Assembly (NCBI RefSeq): GCF_000577275.2
Contig: NZ_HG916852.1
Location: forward strand, 1,925,001 to 1,989,000
Length of the DNA stretch: 64,000 bases
Source: Rhizobium favelukesii
GTDB lineage: Bacteria > Pseudomonadota > Alphaproteobacteria > Rhizobiales > Rhizobiaceae
Direction of reading: 5' to 3'
A program made the translations under genes and the position numbers. Position 1 is the stretch's first letter. Each line of letters begins with the position of its first letter. The notes beneath the pieces were generated by a model, which saw only the letters and a program-made list of their open reading frames with translations, ran no database searches and was not told where the DNA came from. Shown here in pieces: positions 32,921-43,585 of the stretch.

Positions 32921-32949
32921 GCAATAATTTGGATCGTTCCAAATTGCAA
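32921..32949 (-). promoter_or_regulatory. Promoter of the DUF993 gene with embedded LacI-type operator
   Basis: Reading the minus strand: -35 TTGCAA (32949-32944), 17-base spacer, -10 TATTGC (32926-32921). The spacer plus flanks hold AATTTGGAACGATCCAAATT (plus strand 32926-32945), a near-perfect palindrome centred on CG, matching the operator upstream of lacI at all but a few positions. Confidence 0.65.
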
Positions 32950-33098
32950 TAGCCTTTTTTTAAATCTAGGGAACGGGGGCGGGGAAGCGGGAACCTCGGC
33001 GCGAACTGGTGACAAAATATAAGAGAAACAATGAGAAGCAATGCGATTGTTGTGTGTTTTGTCGCGTTACGGGGGTGAAGGTTTTCCAAAGAATGTGC

Positions 33099-33127
33099 TT
33101 GACAAGTTTGGAACGTTCCAATTATTT
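33099..33127 (+). promoter_or_regulatory. Promoter of lacI operon with embedded operator
   Basis: -35 TTGACA (33099-33104), 17-base spacer, -10 TTATTT (33122-33127). The spacer contains the perfect 14-bp palindrome TTGGAACGTTCCAA (33108-33121) with central CG, typical of LacI-family sites. A repressor bound here would block RNA polymerase, giving autoregulation and control of the whole downstream operon. Confidence 0.7.
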
Positions 33128-33160
33128 ACTGCCCAAGTTGGCGCGGGCCGGGAGGAATTC

Positions 33161-35205
<2,045 letters not shown>

Positions 35206-35214
35206 GCAATTCCA

Positions 35215-36825
35215 ATGAGCAAGCATATCACCCCGGCCGAAGCTGCCGCACTGATCCCCGACGGAGCCATGGTGTCGGTGTCGTCGTCCAGCGGTCTTGG
35301 TTGCCCTGACCTTATGCTGAAGGCGATTGGCGAGCGCTTCGACAGCACCGGCCATCCGCGGGAGATCACGACCCTGCATCCGATCGCCGCGGGCGACATG
35401 AGTGGTATCAAGGGTGTCGACTACATCGCCAAGAAGGGCCTGATCAAGCGTATCATCGGCGGCTCCTATCCGTCGGGTCCATCCAGCGCAGAGCCGCCGC
35501 TGATCTGGCAGATGATCACGAACAACGAGATTGCGGCCTACAATATTCCTTCGGGCATCATGTTCGATATTCACCGGGAGGCTGCCGCGAAACGACCCGG
35601 TGTCCTGACGAAGGTCGGTATCGACACTTTCGTCGACCCGAGAAGACAGGGTTGCGCGATGAACGACCTCGGGGCCAAGGAGCCCGTCGTCAAGCGTGTC
35701 TCGTTCGAAGGAGAGGACTGGCTGTTCTTCCCATCGATCGTGCCGCAGGTCGCGATCATCCGAGCGACAACTGCAGACGAGCGCGGCAATCTGACTTATG
35801 AGCACGAAGGCGCTTATCTCGGTGGTCTGGATCAGGCGCTCGCCGCCCGCAACAATGGCGGCATCGTCATCGCCCAGGTCAAGCGCATCACCAAGGAAGG
35901 TTCGCTGAAGCCGCACGACGTGCGCGTACCTGGCATGTTGGTCGACTATGTCATCGTCGATCCGGATCAGAAGCAAACCACTCAGACGCTCTATGATCCG
36001 GCCATCTCAGGCGAGATCCTCCGTCCGCTGGAGAGCTTCCGCGTTCCGGAATTCAACATCCAGAAGGTCATCGCGCGCCGCGTTGCACAAGAGTTGCAGG
36101 CGGGGAGTTGCGTCAATCTGGGCTTCGGCATTTCCGCCAACGTGCCGCGCATCCTGCTTGAGGAGGGGCTGCACGGCGCGGTCACCTGGGTCATCGAGCA
36201 GGGGGCCGTCGGAGGGGTTCCTTTGCTGGACTTCGCATTCGGCTGCGCTTCGAACGCCGACGCCTATATGCCGTCGCCATACCAGTTCACCTACTTCCAG
36301 GGCGCCGGCTTCGATGCTTCGCTCCTGTCTTTCCTCGAGATCGGCAAGGACGGTTCTGTCAACGTCTCGAAGCTTTCATTCAGACCCCATGTGACAGCGG
36401 GGGCCGGCGGCTTCGTTGATATAACCGCGCGGGCGAAGAAGATCGTGTTCTCGGGAATGTTCAATGCGGGAGCGAAGCTTGGCATCGCCGACGGCAAGCT
36501 GGTCATCGAGAAGGAAGGCAAGTTGAAGAAGCTCGTCAATGAGGTCGAGCATGTCACCTTCTCCGGCAAGCGCGCGATCGAGCAGGGCCAGGACATCACT
36601 TATGTCACCGAGCGGTGCGTGATGAAGCTGACGCCGGAAGGCGTTGTTCTCACGGAGATCGCACCGGGGATCGACCTGAGCCATATCCTCGCTCAATCCG
36701 AGTTCCCGCTGATCATAGCAAAGGACCTCAAGGTTATGGATGCACGCCTCTTTGACGAAGCAAACATAGGCCTGTCTCTGCCGACGAAGAGCGCCCGCGT
36801 TCTGGAGGGTGCCTTCAATGGCTAG
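35215..36825 (+). CDS. Acyl-CoA:acetate/3-ketoacid CoA-transferase, fused alpha-beta
   Basis: 536 residues: family I CoA-transferase with both subunits in one chain. The alpha half contains ITPAEAAALIPDGAMVSVSS and GGLDQALAARNNGGIVIAQV; the beta half contains GSCVNLGFGISANVPRIL and WVIEQGAVGGVPLLD, where Glu328 is the expected CoA-binding glutamate. Resembles YdiF/PCT-type enzymes acting on short acyl groups. It could activate a carboxylic acid formed from the sugar. Position: after afr, 9 bases apart; the next gene starts inside its end. Confidence 0.85.
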   Translation: MSKHITPAEAAALIPDGAMVSVSSSSGLGCPDLMLKAIGERFDSTGHPREITTLHPIAAGDMSGIKGVDYIAKKGLIKRIIGGSYPSGPSSAEPPLIWQMITNNEIAAYNIPSGIMFDIHREAAAKRPGVLTKVGIDTFVDPRRQGCAMNDLGAKEPVVKRVSFEGEDWLFFPSIVPQVAIIRATTADERGNLTYEHEGAYLGGLDQALAARNNGGIVIAQVKRITKEGSLKPHDVRVPGMLVDYVIVDPDQKQTTQTLYDPAISGEILRPLESFRVPEFNIQKVIARRVAQELQAGSCVNLGFGISANVPRILLEEGLHGAVTWVIEQGAVGGVPLLDFAFGCASNADAYMPSPYQFTYFQGAGFDASLLSFLEIGKDGSVNVSKLSFRPHVTAGAGGFVDITARAKKIVFSGMFNAGAKLGIADGKLVIEKEGKLKKLVNEVEHVTFSGKRAIEQGQDITYVTERCVMKLTPEGVVLTEIAPGIDLSHILAQSEFPLIIAKDLKVMDARLFDEANIGLSLPTKSARVLEGAFNG

Positions 36826-37597
36826 CGGCACCGTAAGAATCCAAGTCGAGGATCACGTCGCGATCATGACGGTATCGCGTCCAGAAAAGCTCAATGCGCT
36901 TGATCTGGACATGCTGAAAGCGCTTTCAGATGCAGCCGACAAAGTCGAGGCAAACGCCGACGTGCGCGCGGCAATCCTGACGGGCGAGGGCAAGGGCTTT
37001 TCTGCCGGCGGCGACATCAAGGCCTGGGGCGGCATGCAGCCGCAGGAATTCGGTCATGCCTGGGTGCGCCACGGACATCGCGTTTTCGAAAGACTTGCGA
37101 CCCTCAGGATACCGCTGATCGCCGCCCTCAATGGGCATGCCCTCGGCGGTGGGCTGGAGCTCGCTGGCGTCGCTGACATTCGCATTGCTGAAGAGCACAT
37201 CAAGATCGGACTTCCCGAGACCGGTCTAGGCATGGTTCCCGGCTGGTCTGGCACGCAACGCCTGGTCAAGCGCTTCGGCGCGCAGGTCGTTCGTCGCATG
37301 GCGCTGGGTGGCGAAATTTTCACTGCGGAGGAAGCCCACGTGCTCGGCATCGTGGATGCGGTCACATCGAGCGGAAACGCGGTCGATGCCGCGAAGGATT
37401 ATGCGCAGAGGGTCTCGGCAAGAGGGCCTGCCGCGCTCGAGATCGTGAAGCTGATGATCGCTTCAGCAAACGGCGAGGACAACGGCACCGCCGTCGAAGC
37501 GTTGGGTTCGATCCTCGTTGCGAAGACCGCCGATCTCAAGGAGGGCATTGCTTCCTTCAGCGAGAAGCGCCCGGCAAAGTTCAAGGGAGAATGGTAA
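36818..37597 (+). CDS. Enoyl-CoA hydratase/isomerase family protein (crotonase)
   Basis: 259 residues from ATG 36818, GGAGG 9 bases upstream, overlapping the CoA-transferase stop. Oxyanion-hole segment GFSAGGDIKAWGG, second segment NGHALGGGLELAGVADIRIA with Glu, and LPETGLGMVPGWSGTQRLVK with the second Glu. Could hydrate an enoyl-CoA or cleave a 3-oxoacyl-CoA. Next to a CoA-transferase in a sugar operon, this implies a CoA-thioester step; the substrate is unknown. Confidence 0.8.
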   Translation: MASGTVRIQVEDHVAIMTVSRPEKLNALDLDMLKALSDAADKVEANADVRAAILTGEGKGFSAGGDIKAWGGMQPQEFGHAWVRHGHRVFERLATLRIPLIAALNGHALGGGLELAGVADIRIAEEHIKIGLPETGLGMVPGWSGTQRLVKRFGAQVVRRMALGGEIFTAEEAHVLGIVDAVTSSGNAVDAAKDYAQRVSARGPAALEIVKLMIASANGEDNGTAVEALGSILVAKTADLKEGIASFSEKRPAKFKGEW

Positions 37598-39117
37598 TGA
37601 CGGTTCTGGTGAATCCGAAGGCGCTTAGCGACCACAGGGCCCGCGAATTCAAGATGCTGGTCGACGGCAAGTGGGAAGCCGGGTCCTTCCAACCGATCGA
37701 GCGCGTTGCTCCGAGCCATGGTGTCGTGGTGAGCCGATTTCCGGCTGGCAGCAAAGCAGATGCCGAGCGGGCGATCCTCGCTGCTCGCAAGGCTTTCGAT
37801 CATGGACCGTGGCCGCGGATGACCGCTTCCGAGCGGTCCGCCATTCTGCTCAAGGCGGCTGGCCTGATTACGGCCCGTGCGGAAGAACTCGCGTTTCTGG
37901 ACGCGATCGAAGCCGGCAAGCCGATTTCCCAGGTGCGGGGTGAGATCGCCGGCTCGGTTGACATCTGGCGATATGCCGCAGCACTTGCCCGCGATCTGCA
38001 CGGTGAAAGTTACAACACCCTTGGAGACGGTACGCTGGGTGTCGTCCTGCGTGAAGCGATCGGCGTAGTATCGATCATTACACCCTGGAACTTCCCCTTC
38101 CTGATCGTCGGCCAGAAGCTTCCCTTTGCATTGGCGGCGGGTTGCACCACGGTCGTCAAGCCATCGGAACTGACCTCAGGGTCGACGCTCGTGTTGGGTG
38201 AAATCCTTCAGGAGGCGGGCGTTCCGGACGGCGTCGTCAACATTGTCACCGGTACGGGACCCGAGGTCGGCGCAATGATGACGTCCCATCCTGCGGTCGA
38301 CATGGTTTCATTCACCGGCTCGACCGGTGTCGGCAAACTCACCATGACGAATGCCGCGCAGACGCTCAAAAAGGTCTCGCTGGAACTGGGTGGCAAGAAC
38401 CCACAGATCGTGTTCCCGGATGCGGATCTCGATGCGTTCATCGATGCGGCCGTCTTCGGCGCCTATTTCAATGCCGGCGAATGCTGCAATGCAGGCTCCC
38501 GCTTGATCCTCCACAAGAGCATCGCGTCCGAGGTTGTCAGGCGCGTGGCGGAACTCGCCAAGGACGTCAAGGTCGGCGATCCACTTGATCCAACAACGCA
38601 AGTTGGTGCTATCATCACACCGCAGCATCTGGAGAAGATTGCTGGTTACGTGGCTGGCGCGACAAGCAGCGGTGCACAGGTCGCGCATGGCGGTGAAAAA
38701 CTCGACTTGGGCATGGGGCAATACATGGCACCAACCATCCTCGAAGCTGTTACGCCTAGCATGGCGGTTGCGCGCGAGGAGGTCTTCGGTCCTGTCTTGT
38801 CCGTACTCACGTTCGAAACCACTGCGGAAGCGATCGAGATCGCAAACGCGATCGACTACGGCCTTTCGGCGGGCGTCTGGAGCCGAGACTTCGATACCTG
38901 CCTGACCGTCGGGCGCAGGGTGCGCGCCGGTACGGTCTGGATGAACACTTTCATGGACGGGGCTTCCGAGCTCCCGTTCGGTGGCTACAAGCAGTCTGGC
39001 CTGGGCCGCGAACTCGGCCGCCATGCGGTGGAGGACTATACCGAGACGAAGACGCTCAACATGCATATTGGCAGCCGGACCAACTGGTGGATGCCGCAGA
39101 GGGAAAAGCTGGCGTAG
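37597..39117 (+). CDS. NAD(P)-dependent aldehyde dehydrogenase
   Basis: 506 residues from ATG 37597, overlapping the previous stop, with GGGAGA upstream. ALDH motifs in order: ITPWNFPFLIVGQKL, KPSELTSGSTLVLGE, SFTGSTGVGKLTM, LELGGKNPQIVF with catalytic Glu, and FNAGECCNAGSRLIL with catalytic Cys297. Likely oxidises a sugar-derived aldehyde to an acid. Specificity cannot be read from the sequence. 87 bases before the ABC transporter genes. Confidence 0.9.
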   Translation: MTVLVNPKALSDHRAREFKMLVDGKWEAGSFQPIERVAPSHGVVVSRFPAGSKADAERAILAARKAFDHGPWPRMTASERSAILLKAAGLITARAEELAFLDAIEAGKPISQVRGEIAGSVDIWRYAAALARDLHGESYNTLGDGTLGVVLREAIGVVSIITPWNFPFLIVGQKLPFALAAGCTTVVKPSELTSGSTLVLGEILQEAGVPDGVVNIVTGTGPEVGAMMTSHPAVDMVSFTGSTGVGKLTMTNAAQTLKKVSLELGGKNPQIVFPDADLDAFIDAAVFGAYFNAGECCNAGSRLILHKSIASEVVRRVAELAKDVKVGDPLDPTTQVGAIITPQHLEKIAGYVAGATSSGAQVAHGGEKLDLGMGQYMAPTILEAVTPSMAVAREEVFGPVLSVLTFETTAEAIEIANAIDYGLSAGVWSRDFDTCLTVGRRVRAGTVWMNTFMDGASELPFGGYKQSGLGRELGRHAVEDYTETKTLNMHIGSRTNWWMPQREKLA

Positions 39118-39204
39118 CTGGCTTGAGGGAGACCACGCTCGAGGAGGGCGGGTAATTGGAGCGGGAATGGGTTCCGTTCCACACTTTAAACTGGGAGGTT
39201 TAAC

Positions 39205-40467
39205 ATGCGCAGGTTTCTTACGGCGACCGCAGCGGTCGCATTGGCAATGGGCGCGGCGGGCGGCTTGGCGCGCGCTGCCGACGTGAAAGAAGTCCAGATG
39301 CTGCATTGGTGGACGTCGGGCGGCGAAGCTGCGGCTCTCAACGTCCTCAAGGAGGACCTTTCCAAGGAAGGGTTTGCCTGGAAGGACGTGCCGGTTGCCG
39401 GCGGTGGCGGTGATGCGGCAATGACCGCGCTGAAGGCCATGGTCGCAGCGGGCACCTATCCGACGGCATCCCAGATGCTCGGCTACACCGTCCTCGACTA
39501 CGCGCAGGCGGGCGTCATGGGCGACCTCACCGAGACGGCAAAGAAGGAAGGCTGGGACAAATCCGTTCCGGCAGCGCTGCAGAAGTTCTCCGTTTATGAC
39601 GGCAAGTGGGTTGCTGCTCCGGTCAACGTTCACTCCGTCAACTGGCTGTGGATCAACAAGGCTGTCATGGAGAAGATCGGCGGCACCGAGCCGAAGACCT
39701 TCGACGATCTGATCGCGCTGCTCGACAAGGCCAAGGCGGCAGGTGTCACTCCGCTCGCGCTCGGCGGCCAGAACTGGCAGGAAGCGACGATGTTCGACTC
39801 GATCGTTCTGTCGACAGGCGGCCCCGAGTTCTACAAGAAGGCCATGAACGATCTCGACGAGGAGTCGCTCAAGTCGGACACGATGAAGAAGTCGTTCGAC
39901 AACCTCCAGAAGATCGTTACCTACGTCGATCCGAACTTCTCCGGACGTGATTGGAACCTTGCAACGGCCATGGTCATCAAGGGCGATGCCCTCGTTCAGG
40001 TTATGGGCGATTGGGCAAAGGGCGAATTCGTAGCGGCCAAGAAGACGCCGAATACGGATTTCCTGTGCTACCGCTTCCCGGGCACTGACGGCAGCGTCAT
40101 CTACAACTCCGACATGTTCGGCATGTTCAATGTGCCGGACGATCGCAAGGCGGCCCAGGTCGCGCTTGCAACGGCAACTCTTTCCAAGAGCTTCCAGTCT
40201 GCATTCAACGTCGTCAAGGGCTCGGTTCCGGCTCGTACCGACGTTCCGGATACCGACTTCGACGCTTGCGGCAAGAAGGGGATCGCCGACCTGAAGGCTG
40301 CCAACGAAGGTGGCACGCTGTTCGGCTCGCTGGCACAGGGCTATGGCGCTCCTCCAGCAGTCGCCAATGCTTACAAGGACGTCGTCTCCAAGTTCGTGCA
40401 TGGCCAGATCAAGACCTCCGATCAGGCGGTCGAAGAGCTCGTCAAGGCAATTGAAGACGCCAAGTAA
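39205..40467 (+). CDS. Carbohydrate ABC transporter substrate-binding protein (CUT1)
   Basis: 420 residues. Signal peptide [20 protein letters not shown] ending LARAAD, then [20 protein letters not shown], the usual beginning of glucose/mannose-type CUT1 binding proteins. Strong GGGAGG ribosome site. Periplasmic; binds the sugar or polyol for the two following permeases. A hairpin after its stop probably raises its level above the permeases. Confidence 0.9.
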   Translation: MRRFLTATAAVALAMGAAGGLARAADVKEVQMLHWWTSGGEAAALNVLKEDLSKEGFAWKDVPVAGGGGDAAMTALKAMVAAGTYPTASQMLGYTVLDYAQAGVMGDLTETAKKEGWDKSVPAALQKFSVYDGKWVAAPVNVHSVNWLWINKAVMEKIGGTEPKTFDDLIALLDKAKAAGVTPLALGGQNWQEATMFDSIVLSTGGPEFYKKAMNDLDEESLKSDTMKKSFDNLQKIVTYVDPNFSGRDWNLATAMVIKGDALVQVMGDWAKGEFVAAKKTPNTDFLCYRFPGTDGSVIYNSDMFGMFNVPDDRKAAQVALATATLSKSFQSAFNVVKGSVPARTDVPDTDFDACGKKGIADLKAANEGGTLFGSLAQGYGAPPAVANAYKDVVSKFVHGQIKTSDQAVEELVKAIEDAK

Positions 40468-40483
40468 TCACGGCCTCCTACGG

Positions 40484-40513
40484 TCTTCCCCGCCTTTGTG
40501 GCGGGGAAGATTT
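40484..40513 (+). terminator. Hairpin between binding-protein and permease genes
   Basis: TCTTCCCCGCC (40484-40494) pairs perfectly with GGCGGGGAAGA (40500-40510), loop TTTGT, then TTT. In ABC operons such hairpins give partial termination or 3'-end protection, so the binding protein is made in excess. Confidence 0.7.
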
Positions 40514-40547
40514 CGTAATGGACGACATCGTCGGAGGGGATGAACCC

Positions 40548-41501
40548 ATGAGCACCATCGCTACAGATAAATCTGTTCTCGCACCACATCGGGGAACGCC
40601 CATTTCAATCCGCGCGCGCCTGCAGGACGCGCTGCCGAAGATCGTGCTCGCGCCGAGTTTCGTCATCACGCTCGTCTTCGTGTACGGCTTCATCATCTGG
40701 ACGGTCTATCTGTCCTTCACCAATTCCAAGACCTTTCCGTCCTATGCCCTGACGGGGCCACGCGCCTATCAACGGCTGTGGCGCTGGACGTTTGAAAGCG
40801 ATCCGCCGTCCAGTTGGTACACCTCGATCACCAACATGGGCATTTTCGGTTTTCTCTACATCGGTATCTGCCTCGCCCTCGGCCTGTTTCTGGCGATCTT
40901 GCTGGATCAGAAGATCCGCGGGGAAGGCTTGCTGCGACCCATCTTCCTGTACCCGATGGCACTTTCCTTCATCGTCACGGGCGTTGCCTGGAAATGGTTC
41001 CTCGATCCGGGGCTTGGCCTTGAGCAGACACTGCATCAGTTCGGCTGGACGAGTTTCCATTTCGACTGGATCAAGAACAAGGATTTCGTGATCTATACCG
41101 TGGTGATCGCCGGCGTTTGGCAAGCTTCCGGCTTTGTGATGGCGATGTTCCTCGCAGGCCTTCGCGGCATTGACAGCGAGATCATGAAGGCGGCACAGAT
41201 TGACGGCGCAACGACGGTGCAGCTCTATCGACGCATCATTATTCCGCTGCTGCGGCCGATCTTTCTGTCGGCGTTCATCGTGCTCGCGCACATGGCGATC
41301 AAGTCTTACGACCTCGTCGTGGCGCTGACATCGGGCGGACCTGGCGGCTCGGCCTGGCTGCCGTCCAACTTCATGTACGAATACACCTTCAAGCGAAATG
41401 AGATGGCGGTCGGTTCGGCCAGCGCGGTGATCATGCTGATGACGATCTCGGCAATCATCGTTCCGTATCTTTATTCCGAACTTCGGGAGAAATCGCGATG
41501 A
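40548..41501 (+). CDS. CUT1 sugar ABC permease 1
   Basis: 317 residues from ATG 40548, with GGAGG 10 bases before it (ATG 40518 is less likely). Six membrane segments; EAA loop AAQIDGATTVQLYRRIIIPLLRP shortened here to its core (AAQIDGATTVQLYRR). MalF/UgpA-type permease. Overlaps permease 2 by 4 bases. Confidence 0.85.
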   Translation: MSTIATDKSVLAPHRGTPISIRARLQDALPKIVLAPSFVITLVFVYGFIIWTVYLSFTNSKTFPSYALTGPRAYQRLWRWTFESDPPSSWYTSITNMGIFGFLYIGICLALGLFLAILLDQKIRGEGLLRPIFLYPMALSFIVTGVAWKWFLDPGLGLEQTLHQFGWTSFHFDWIKNKDFVIYTVVIAGVWQASGFVMAMFLAGLRGIDSEIMKAAQIDGATTVQLYRRIIIPLLRPIFLSAFIVLAHMAIKSYDLVVALTSGGPGGSAWLPSNFMYEYTFKRNEMAVGSASAVIMLMTISAIIVPYLYSELREKSR

Positions 41502-42445
41502 GCGCCGTAACCTCCACTACCCTTTCCGACGCGGCCAATGCGGCACGCTCAAGAATGTTCAGCCGGATCTTCATCTACGGCCTGCTGGTCATATTCGCGA
41601 TCATCTACCTGATGCCGCTGTTCGTCATGCTCGTCACCTCGTTCAAGACCATGGACGAGATCCAGAATGGCAATATGCTGGCCTTGCCGAAGTCGCCGAC
41701 CACCGATCCCTGGTTCAAGGCATGGGGCGAGGCCTGCGTCGGTCTGACCTGCGCCGGCATCAAGGGTTACTTCTGGAACTCGATCAAGATGGTCGTTCCG
41801 GCCGTGGCGATCTCCACGATCATGGGTGCGCTGAACGGCTACGTGCTGACGAAGTGGCGCTTTCCGGGGCACACGCTGGTTTTCGGCTTGATGCTGTTTG
41901 CCTGCTTCATTCCGTTCCAGTCAGTCCTCCTGCCCATGGCGACCATCCTTGGCAGCCTCGGCCGGTTCGGAGCGATGTTGCGCAACGAGATTGGCGTATC
42001 GCTGGGCTTCGGCAATCCGACCGTCAATCTCGTCACGGTTCACGTCATCTACGGTCTCGGCTTCACGACGCTTTTCTTCCGCAACTACTACGAGGCCTTC
42101 CCGACCGAGTTGGTGAAGGCGGCGCAGGTGGACGGTGCGAGCTTCTTCCAGATTTTCCGCCGCATCATGCTTCCCAATTCGCTGCCGATCATCGTCGTCA
42201 CCGTGATCTATCAGTTCACCAACATCTGGAACGACTTCCTGTTCGCGTCAGCCTATGCGGGAACCGGTGATTCCATGCCGATGACCGTGGCGCTCAACAA
42301 CGTCGTGAACACCTCCACCGGTGTCGTTGAATACAACGTCAACATGGCGGCGGCGATGATCGCAGCCCTGCCCACACTCCTCGTCTACATTCTCGCCGGC
42401 CGCTACTTCGTGCGTGGTCTGATGGCGGGCGCTGTCAAAGGATAA
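41498..42445 (+). CDS. CUT1 sugar ABC permease 2
   Basis: 315 residues, ATGA overlap with permease 1. MalG/UgpE type, with membrane segments (FIYGLLVIFAIIYLMPLFVM; LVFGLMLFACFIPFQSVLLP) and EAA loop KAAQVDGASFFQIFRRIMLP. Contains an inserted periplasmic segment with two Cys (ACVGLTCAGIKGY). Forms the channel with permease 1. Confidence 0.85.
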   Translation: MSAVTSTTLSDAANAARSRMFSRIFIYGLLVIFAIIYLMPLFVMLVTSFKTMDEIQNGNMLALPKSPTTDPWFKAWGEACVGLTCAGIKGYFWNSIKMVVPAVAISTIMGALNGYVLTKWRFPGHTLVFGLMLFACFIPFQSVLLPMATILGSLGRFGAMLRNEIGVSLGFGNPTVNLVTVHVIYGLGFTTLFFRNYYEAFPTELVKAAQVDGASFFQIFRRIMLPNSLPIIVVTVIYQFTNIWNDFLFASAYAGTGDSMPMTVALNNVVNTSTGVVEYNVNMAAAMIAALPTLLVYILAGRYFVRGLMAGAVKG

Positions 42446-42449
42446 TCCA

Positions 42450-43565
42450 ATGGCTTTCCTCGAAATTTCAGGTCTCAAGAAGCGCTTCGGTGCATTGGAA
42501 ATCCTCAAGGGCATCGACCTTGAACTGGAGAAGGGCGGCTTCCTCGTGCTGGTCGGCCCCTCCGGTTGCGGCAAGTCGACATTGCTAAACACGATTGCCG
42601 GCCTTGAGTCGATCACCGCGGGCGATATTCGCGTCGATGGTCGGAGCATCGCCGACCTGCATCCGTCGAAGCGTGATATCGCGATGGTGTTCCAGAGCTA
42701 CGCGCTTTATCCGAACATGACAGTCGCCGGAAATATATCCTTTGGCATGGAGATGCGCGGCGTGCCGGTTGAGGAGCGCAACAAGGCGATCGACAAGGTC
42801 GCCAAGGTGCTGCAGATCGGTCATCTGCTCGATCGCAAGCCGAGTCAGCTGTCGGGTGGTCAGCGGCAGCGTGTTGCCATGGGCCGTGCACTTGTGCGCG
42901 ATCCCAAACTGTTCCTGTTCGACGAGCCGCTGTCAAACCTCGACGCCAAGCTGCGCGTCGACATGCGCATCGAGATCAAGCGGCTTCATCAAGCAACCGG
43001 CACGACGATCGTCTACGTGACCCACGACCAGATCGAGGCGATGACGCTCGCCACCAAAATCGCCGTCATGCGGGACGGAGAGGTTCAGCAATTCGGAACG
43101 CCTGCGGAAATCTATAACAACCCCGCCAACATGTTCGTCGCCGATTTCATGGGATCGCCAGCCATGAATCTTCTCTCGGGTACGATAGAGAAGGGTGCTG
43201 CGGGACTGACCGTATCGCTGGCGCGTCCGCATGGGGAGCCAATCCGACTTCCCGTGACATCGGGCAACGGCGCCCTTGAAGCGCATACAGGCCGAGAGAT
43301 CGTCTTCGGCATTCGGCCGGAGGCGCTGACCGATCCTGACGGTGCAGACCGCAACGCCAAGGCCCTGGCAGAGAGCGATTGCCTGATCGAGGTGGTGGAG
43401 CCTGCGGGATCGGATACGTTCGCGGTGACGAAGCTCGGCGGGAAGGAAGTCGTGGCACGTCTGCGCGCAGACGCCCGGATTCAGCCGGGACAGAGCGCTC
43501 GCCTGGCATTCAATCTCGACAAGGCGGTGTTCTTCGATCCGCAAAGCCAGATGCGCATCGCTTAG
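42450..43565 (+). CDS. CUT1 sugar ABC ATPase (UgpC/MalK type)
   Basis: 371 residues, 4 bases after permease 2. Walker A GPSGCGKST at residues 36-44, Q-loop VFQSYALYP, signature LSGGQRQRVAMGRALV, Walker B LFLFDEPLSNLD, H-loop VTHDQIEAMT; all canonical. C-terminal TOBE-type domain, FGIRPEALTD. Energises the transporter; both halves of the homodimer are competent. Confidence 0.9.
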   Translation: MAFLEISGLKKRFGALEILKGIDLELEKGGFLVLVGPSGCGKSTLLNTIAGLESITAGDIRVDGRSIADLHPSKRDIAMVFQSYALYPNMTVAGNISFGMEMRGVPVEERNKAIDKVAKVLQIGHLLDRKPSQLSGGQRQRVAMGRALVRDPKLFLFDEPLSNLDAKLRVDMRIEIKRLHQATGTTIVYVTHDQIEAMTLATKIAVMRDGEVQQFGTPAEIYNNPANMFVADFMGSPAMNLLSGTIEKGAAGLTVSLARPHGEPIRLPVTSGNGALEAHTGREIVFGIRPEALTDPDGADRNAKALAESDCLIEVVEPAGSDTFAVTKLGGKEVVARLRADARIQPGQSARLAFNLDKAVFFDPQSQMRIA

Positions 43566-43585
43566 TCTAGCGCTGGATTTTCGAA

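Noticed and set aside
39150..39185. Possible third LacI operator before the binding-protein gene (CGTTCCAC)
   Set aside because: Only one half-site matches the consensus; the other half diverges, so it is not listed as a site.
38308..40401. 697-codon antisense frame over aldehyde dehydrogenase and binding protein
   Set aside because: Same shadow effect; covers two genes with clear motifs.
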